Source of the DNA: CF-161 sp035259145 | GTDB lineage: Bacteria; Chloroflexota; Dormibacteria; Dormibacterales; Dormibacteraceae | NCBI GenBank assembly: GCA_035259145.1 | Contig: DATFWQ010000364.1 | Span: forward strand, 1-9,233 | Direction of reading: 5' to 3' | DNA length: 9,233 nucleotides | Shown here: positions 6,838-9,233 of the stretch, one piece after another | How the letters are laid out: each line of letters begins with the position of its first letter | Position numbering within the stretch: the stretch's first letter is position 1 | Made by a program: the position numbers and the translations under genes | Notes under the pieces: generated by a model | Told to the model about the DNA's origin: nothing | The model's database searches: none | The model's input: only the letters and a program-made list of their open reading frames with translations

Positions 6838-6881
6838 AAAAATAGCACGGATCCGTGGCAAAGTGCCACGGTGTCGTGCTA
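6838..6881 (-). terminator. Intrinsic terminator of the MarR gene
   Basis: A 39-bp dyad (6843-6881) centred on 6862: outer arms TAGCACG/CGTGCTA (7 bp), a 3x3 internal loop, and inner arms CCGTGGCA/TGCCACGG (8 bp) around an AAG loop (plus-strand sense). On the minus strand it is followed immediately by a run of five T (6842-6838). It starts eight nt after the MarR stop codon, which is the classical layout of a Rho-independent terminator. Confidence 0.75.
6839..6847 (-). promoter_or_regulatory. Candidate extended -10 of the hydrolase gene (leaderless start)
   Basis: On the minus strand TGC followed by TATTTT (6844-6839) fits an extended -10 / TANNNT element, and exactly six nt separate it from the GTG at 6832, which would then be the first base of the mRNA. 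No Shine-Dalgarno sequence precedes the GTG. The element overlaps the U-tract of the upstream terminator. Confidence 0.45.
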
Positions 6882-6888
6882 ATTGCGT

Positions 6889-7380
6889 CTAGGCCGTTGA
6901 GCGGGCGGTGGCCCGATCGAGATTCTCGAGCGCCGCCAGGGCGGCGTCGTCCAGGGCCTGAAGAGCACGCCGGATCTCATCATGGTGCATCGGGAGGGCC
7001 TCCTCCAGCTGCACTCGCATTGTCTCCCAGTGAGCATTTGTCTGACGCTGCGCAGTAACCCCGTCGACGGTCAAGCCAAGGTGCTGTGCACGGCCGTCGC
7101 GGGGGTGCGGGCTGCGGCGCAGATGACCGCGTCCATCCATGGTCTTCAGATAGTCGAGCAGGGTGCTCAGCGGTGTGCCCAGGCGCCGCGTCATCTCGGT
7201 CGCGGTCAACGGGCCCTGGTCGAACAGGAGGCTGTAGACCGCGTACTCGTCCCCCCGCAGAGGCGCGTCGGCGAGTCCGGTGGCGATGAGACGGCGAATG
7301 TGCTGGTTGAGCACGAAGAGGTCGAAGAGGAGCGAGATCTCGCGCTCGGGGTGAGTCCGCTCTTCGCGCTTTGGCGCCAC
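6889..7380 (-). CDS. MarR family transcriptional regulator
   Basis: From the GTG at 7380 the protein is 163 residues, the usual MarR length. The dimerisation helix 'ISLLFDLFVLNQHIRRLIATGLADAPL' is followed by the winged helix: 'RGDEYAVYSLLFDQGPLTATEMTRRLGTPLSTLLDYLKTMDGRGHLRR' (~42-90) with the wing 'SPHPRDGRAQHLGLTVDG', then C-terminal helices. The frame stays open to an ATG at 7587, but the extra ~69 residues are Arg/Pro/Cys-rich and overlap another ORF, so they are unlikely to be translated. GTG 7413 is an alternative. TATCGT (7392-7387) lies six nt before GTG 7380 and there is no Shine-Dalgarno sequence, which fits a leaderless start. It lies upstream of the alpha/beta hydrolase on the same strand and may regulate it, but an intrinsic terminator separates them. 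The ligand is unknown. Confidence 0.88.
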   Translation of the reverse strand: MAPKREERTHPEREISLLFDLFVLNQHIRRLIATGLADAPLRGDEYAVYSLLFDQGPLTATEMTRRLGTPLSTLLDYLKTMDGRGHLRRSPHPRDGRAQHLGLTVDGVTAQRQTNAHWETMRVQLEEALPMHHDEIRRALQALDDAALAALENLDRATARSTA

Positions 7381-7450
7381 GACGATACGATAAGCCGCCC
7401 CGCTGCCCTCCACACCGCGAGCGTGTGATCTCCTAAGGACGACGGGGTTG

Positions 7451-7738
7451 TCAAGAGGGGATCCCCAGGCGTTCGGCGATCGCGGGCAGCACGTCCTTGA
7501 TCGGTGTCGGCGCCTCTGGCACCATGGGCTCCGAGGAAGGTCGCCTCGTGGCCGCGCGCTCAGCGTTGGGCTTCGCATGTCGGGCAACGACTTGCTGCGG
7601 CGCCTGTGCCGTTACACCTGCGTCGGCGCGCTTCTGGTGGATGACGAGGCGGATTCGCGACCGGACGAGCTCGCCGTCGATGAGTGCGCCGTGCGAGATC
7701 ACATGGTTTCTCCCGCCCGGGTGCGCACGAATCGCCAT
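7451..7738 (-). CDS. Small hypothetical ORF or gene remnant
   Basis: A 95-codon frame from ATG 7738 (open to an ATG at 7813) with mostly G/C third positions. It reads a plausible protein, 'AIRAHPGGRNHVISHGALIDGELVRSRIRLVIHQKR', then a Pro/Ala/Arg-rich middle and 'TPIKDVLPAIAERLGIPS' at the end. I recognise no family. There is no clear ribosome-binding site at either start. The basic, linker-like middle and its position beside a transposase-like remnant and a truncated gene suggest it may be the C-terminal piece of a decayed gene rather than an intact one. Its stop lies 70 nt upstream of the MarR start on the same strand. Confidence 0.3.
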   Translation of the reverse strand: MAIRAHPGGRNHVISHGALIDGELVRSRIRLVIHQKRADAGVTAQAPQQVVARHAKPNAERAATRRPSSEPMVPEAPTPIKDVLPAIAERLGIPS

Positions 7739-7862
7739 GCTGATGTGCGAGCGGTCTCGGCATCCCTGGCCGGGCCGGGAGCACTGACCGACGCGGCTTA
7801 GCCCAGGTTGCATCTTGTGCGAAGACCGCGCCTGTAGCGTTGAGCGGCGGGGCAGCGCCCTC

Positions 7863-7940
7863 TCAGGCGGCCCGGCGGTACTCGTGGATTAGGCCGCCGA
7901 GGCGATCACGGCGCTCCACCGGGCCCACGGTGGGGAGGAC
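7863..7940 (-). mobile_element. Probable C-terminal remnant of an IS transposase
   Basis: The minus-strand frame ends in VERRDRLGGLIHEYRRAA and a TGA stop at 7865-7863. From memory this resembles the conserved end of actinobacterial integrase-core (IS3/IS481-like) transposases. Only ~25 codons are convincing; beyond ~7940 the frame runs antisense through the oxidoreductase fragment. No terminal inverted repeats or target duplication were found, so the element is a scar. The assignment depends on a short motif and should be confirmed by a protein search. Confidence 0.4.
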
Positions 7941-7964
7941 CTCCTGGGCCGGAGGCCATGGTCG

Positions 7965-8315
7965 GTGCTGATCGATACCCTGGTGGAGCAGGCCGTCGTG
8001 CTGGAGGCCGACCCGGTCCGGGCCCGGATGATCGGCCGTCAGCACGTTGCCCCGTATCTCCAGCTGCCCAACAACACGAACAATTGGCTCCGGTTGGGCT
8101 TCACCGCCGACGACCTGGCCAGCGCCGGCAGCGACCGCCTGATCGACGGCCTCGTGGCCTGGGGTACCACCGACGCGATCCGCAACCGCATCGCGGAGCA
8201 CTACCGCGCGGGCGCCGACCATGTGAGTGTCCAGGTTGCAACCGAGGACCGCCTGCCCAGAGACGAGTGGCGAACCCTGGCCGCGGCGTTGCACCCGGCG
8301 TCTGTTCGGCGCTGA
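7965..8315 (+). pseudogene. 5'-truncated LLM-class F420/flavin-dependent oxidoreductase
   Basis: 116 codons from GTG 7965 to the stop match the C-terminal ~110 residues of luciferase-like monooxygenase (LLM) class oxidoreductases, especially the actinobacterial group often annotated as F420-dependent: 'EQAVVLEADPVRARMIGRQHVAPYL', 'LPNNTNNWLRLGFTADDL', 'GSDRLIDGLVAWG', 'AIRNRIAEHYRAGADHVSVQV'. Full proteins are ~280-340 residues, with the flavin/F420-binding barrel core in the missing part. In frame there is a TAG at 7890-7892 and the sequence between it and ~7970 no longer looks like the family, coinciding with the transposase-like remnant on the other strand. The gene is therefore most likely broken by an insertion/deletion and non-functional. 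The 3' end looks intact. Confidence 0.75.
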
Positions 8316-8440
8316 GGCATAGCGGCAACACCGGCGGAGTGGTCGCGCTGTCCAGTCGTGACGCGTCTTCGGGCTGGGCTGACGTCCGTAGCCGGCGACG
8401 AGTTCAGGCCCCAGGTGACGCAGATGCTGGACGCCTCCGT
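8316..8440. other. Gap between the oxidoreductase fragment and the DUF899 gene
   Basis: 125 bp between the convergent 3' ends of the truncated oxidoreductase and the DUF899 gene. No gene, no clear hairpin with a U-tract and no repeat of note were seen. Confidence 0.3.
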
Positions 8441-9220
8441 TCAGATGCGTTGCGAGCTCGCGTAATCGTCGTGGTGGCGCCACCAGACGGTGGTCTCGTT
8501 GCGCCCGCGTGGTGCGCGGTCAAGCCACTGGTACATGCCCCACAGGCCGTCCAGCCCGCGAGCGTACGCCGAGTAAGTGTGGTATACGACGCCGTCCTCG
8601 AGCACGAACACGCTCATGCCGGGTCGTTCTCGCGTGTACGTCGCCCAGTCCGTTCCAACGCCTGACAGGAGCGCGGAGACCCAGGAATTCTCCTCGCCGG
8701 CCGGCAGGTCCGGCCGGATGTCCGTCTCGCGGAAGTTGTACTCGCCGACCCCCGACTTCTGCTGCTCCCTGGTGTGCGCCGCCTGGAAGTCGTGGTTGAA
8801 GTCACTGTCGAACGAAGACGCCCAGGGGAAGCTCCAGCCCATCCGCCGCTTGAACGCCTGGAGCTTCGCGAGCGGAGCCCGGGACACCGCGCAGAGCGTG
8901 ACGTCGTGATTCGCGAGGTGGACGACGGAGCCGTCGAACCCGTCCGCGATCGCCGAGCAGGACGGACACCCTGCCGTGTAATCGGGCCCGAACATGAAGT
9001 GATAGATGAGCAGCTGCGAGCGGCCTCTGAAGAGGTCGGCGAGAGATGCCGTGCCCTCGTCGGTCTCGAAACGGTACTCCTTGTCGATTCGAACCCAGGG
9101 CAGGTCCTGTCGCCACCGCGCCAGTTCGTCGCTGCGCCGCGTCAGCGCCTTCTCGGCGTCCAGCAGTTCGAGCCGTGCCGCAAGCCATTCTTCACGTGTG
9201 CCGATCTTGTGATCAGTCAT
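8441..9220 (-). CDS. DUF899 family protein (thioredoxin-like fold)
   Basis: 259 residues, full length for DUF899. The family pattern is strong throughout: 'TREEWLAARLELLDAEKALTRRSDELAR' at the N-terminus, 'LPWVRIDKEYRFETDEGTASLADLF' , 'GRSQLLIYHFMFGPDYTAGCPSC' (Cys85-Pro-Ser-Cys88), 'VSRAPLAKLQAFKRRMGWSFPWASSFDSDFN', and near the end 'GVVYHTYSAYARGLDGLWGMYQWLDRAPRGRNE'. The CxxC lies where peroxiredoxin/thioredoxin-like proteins carry their redox cysteines, so a cytoplasmic thiol-redox role is plausible, but no activity is established for the family. The start is well supported by AAGGAG (9233-9228), seven nt upstream. No signal peptide is present. It is convergent with the oxidoreductase fragment; its promoter lies outside the window. 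Confidence 0.95.
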   Translation of the reverse strand: MTDHKIGTREEWLAARLELLDAEKALTRRSDELARWRQDLPWVRIDKEYRFETDEGTASLADLFRGRSQLLIYHFMFGPDYTAGCPSCSAIADGFDGSVVHLANHDVTLCAVSRAPLAKLQAFKRRMGWSFPWASSFDSDFNHDFQAAHTREQQKSGVGEYNFRETDIRPDLPAGEENSWVSALLSGVGTDWATYTRERPGMSVFVLEDGVVYHTYSAYARGLDGLWGMYQWLDRAPRGRNETTVWWRHHDDYASSQRI

Positions 9221-9227
9221 GATTTCT

Positions 9228-9233
9228 CTCCTT
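9228..9233 (-). promoter_or_regulatory. Ribosome-binding site of the DUF899 gene
   Basis: AAGGAG on the minus strand, seven nt before the ATG at 9220. This is the strongest Shine-Dalgarno sequence in the window and fixes the DUF899 start. Confidence 0.8.

Noticed and set aside
6846..6857. CACGGATCCGTG, a perfect 12-bp palindrome, as an independent operator
   Set aside because: It is nested within the larger 39-bp dyad and shares bases with the terminator stem, so it is best explained as part of that structure.
7450..7455. Minus-strand TTGACA as the -35 of the MarR gene
   Set aside because: No acceptable -10 hexamer occurs 16-18 nt downstream; the TATCGT nearer the GTG is the better candidate.
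7381..7587. N-terminal extension of the MarR protein to an ATG at 7587
   Set aside because: The added ~69 residues are Arg/Pro/Cys-rich, unlike MarR proteins, and overlap another minus-strand frame.
7941..8483. Minus-strand ORF continuing upstream of the transposase-like remnant
   Set aside because: Beyond ~7940 it is antisense to the clearly homologous oxidoreductase fragment and shows no transposase features.
1..9233. CRISPR array, tRNA/rRNA genes, phage or toxin-antitoxin system
   Set aside because: No regularly spaced repeats, cloverleaf or rRNA sequence, and no recognisable toxin, antitoxin or phage protein were found on either strand.

Overview
This is a GC-rich bacterial chromosomal window. 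The high GC at third codon positions, frequent GTG starts, F420-type luciferase-like oxidoreductase remnant, DUF1800/DUF1501 pair and actinobacterial-looking MerR/MarR regulators point to an actinomycete (Actinomycetota). I cannot place it at genus level. No rRNA, tRNA, CRISPR array, phage module or complete insertion sequence is visible.

Layout. (1) Positions 1-1879 (+): the 3' end of a DUF1800 gene, followed after 9 nt by a complete DUF1501 gene with a Tat-like signal. These two families usually sit together and form one operon here. (2) 1955-3862: an aminoglycoside-phosphotransferase-fold kinase (-) divergent from a MerR regulator (+). They share a compact promoter region that carries two tandem 15-bp near-repeats and a dyad. 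(3) 3985-5533: a VOC (glyoxalase/bleomycin-resistance fold) protein (-) divergent from an EamA/DMT drug-metabolite transporter (+), with a 14-bp palindrome near the VOC start and a strong 10-bp-stem hairpin in the 214-bp gap. (4) 5663-7380 (-): a MarR regulator, then an intrinsic terminator, then an exported, probably lipid-anchored alpha/beta hydrolase. The hydrolase -10 element appears to lie inside the terminator U-tract. (5) About 7451-8315: a degraded stretch with a small unrecognised ORF, what looks like the last ~25 codons of a transposase, and a 5'-truncated LLM-class flavin oxidoreductase. (6) 8441-9220 (-): a complete DUF899 thioredoxin-like protein with a good ribosome-binding site.

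Taken together this is an accessory, housekeeping-light region. Its genes resemble small-molecule defence or modification functions (a kinase with its regulator, a VOC protein, an EamA exporter, a MarR regulator beside a hydrolase), but nothing ties them into one pathway. Three minus-strand genes show a TANNNT hexamer 6-7 nt before a GTG with no Shine-Dalgarno sequence, which suggests leaderless mRNAs. I found no convincing new multi-gene system. The most interesting signals are regulatory: the terminator/promoter overlap at 6830-6881 and the repeat-bearing divergent promoter at 3015-3091.
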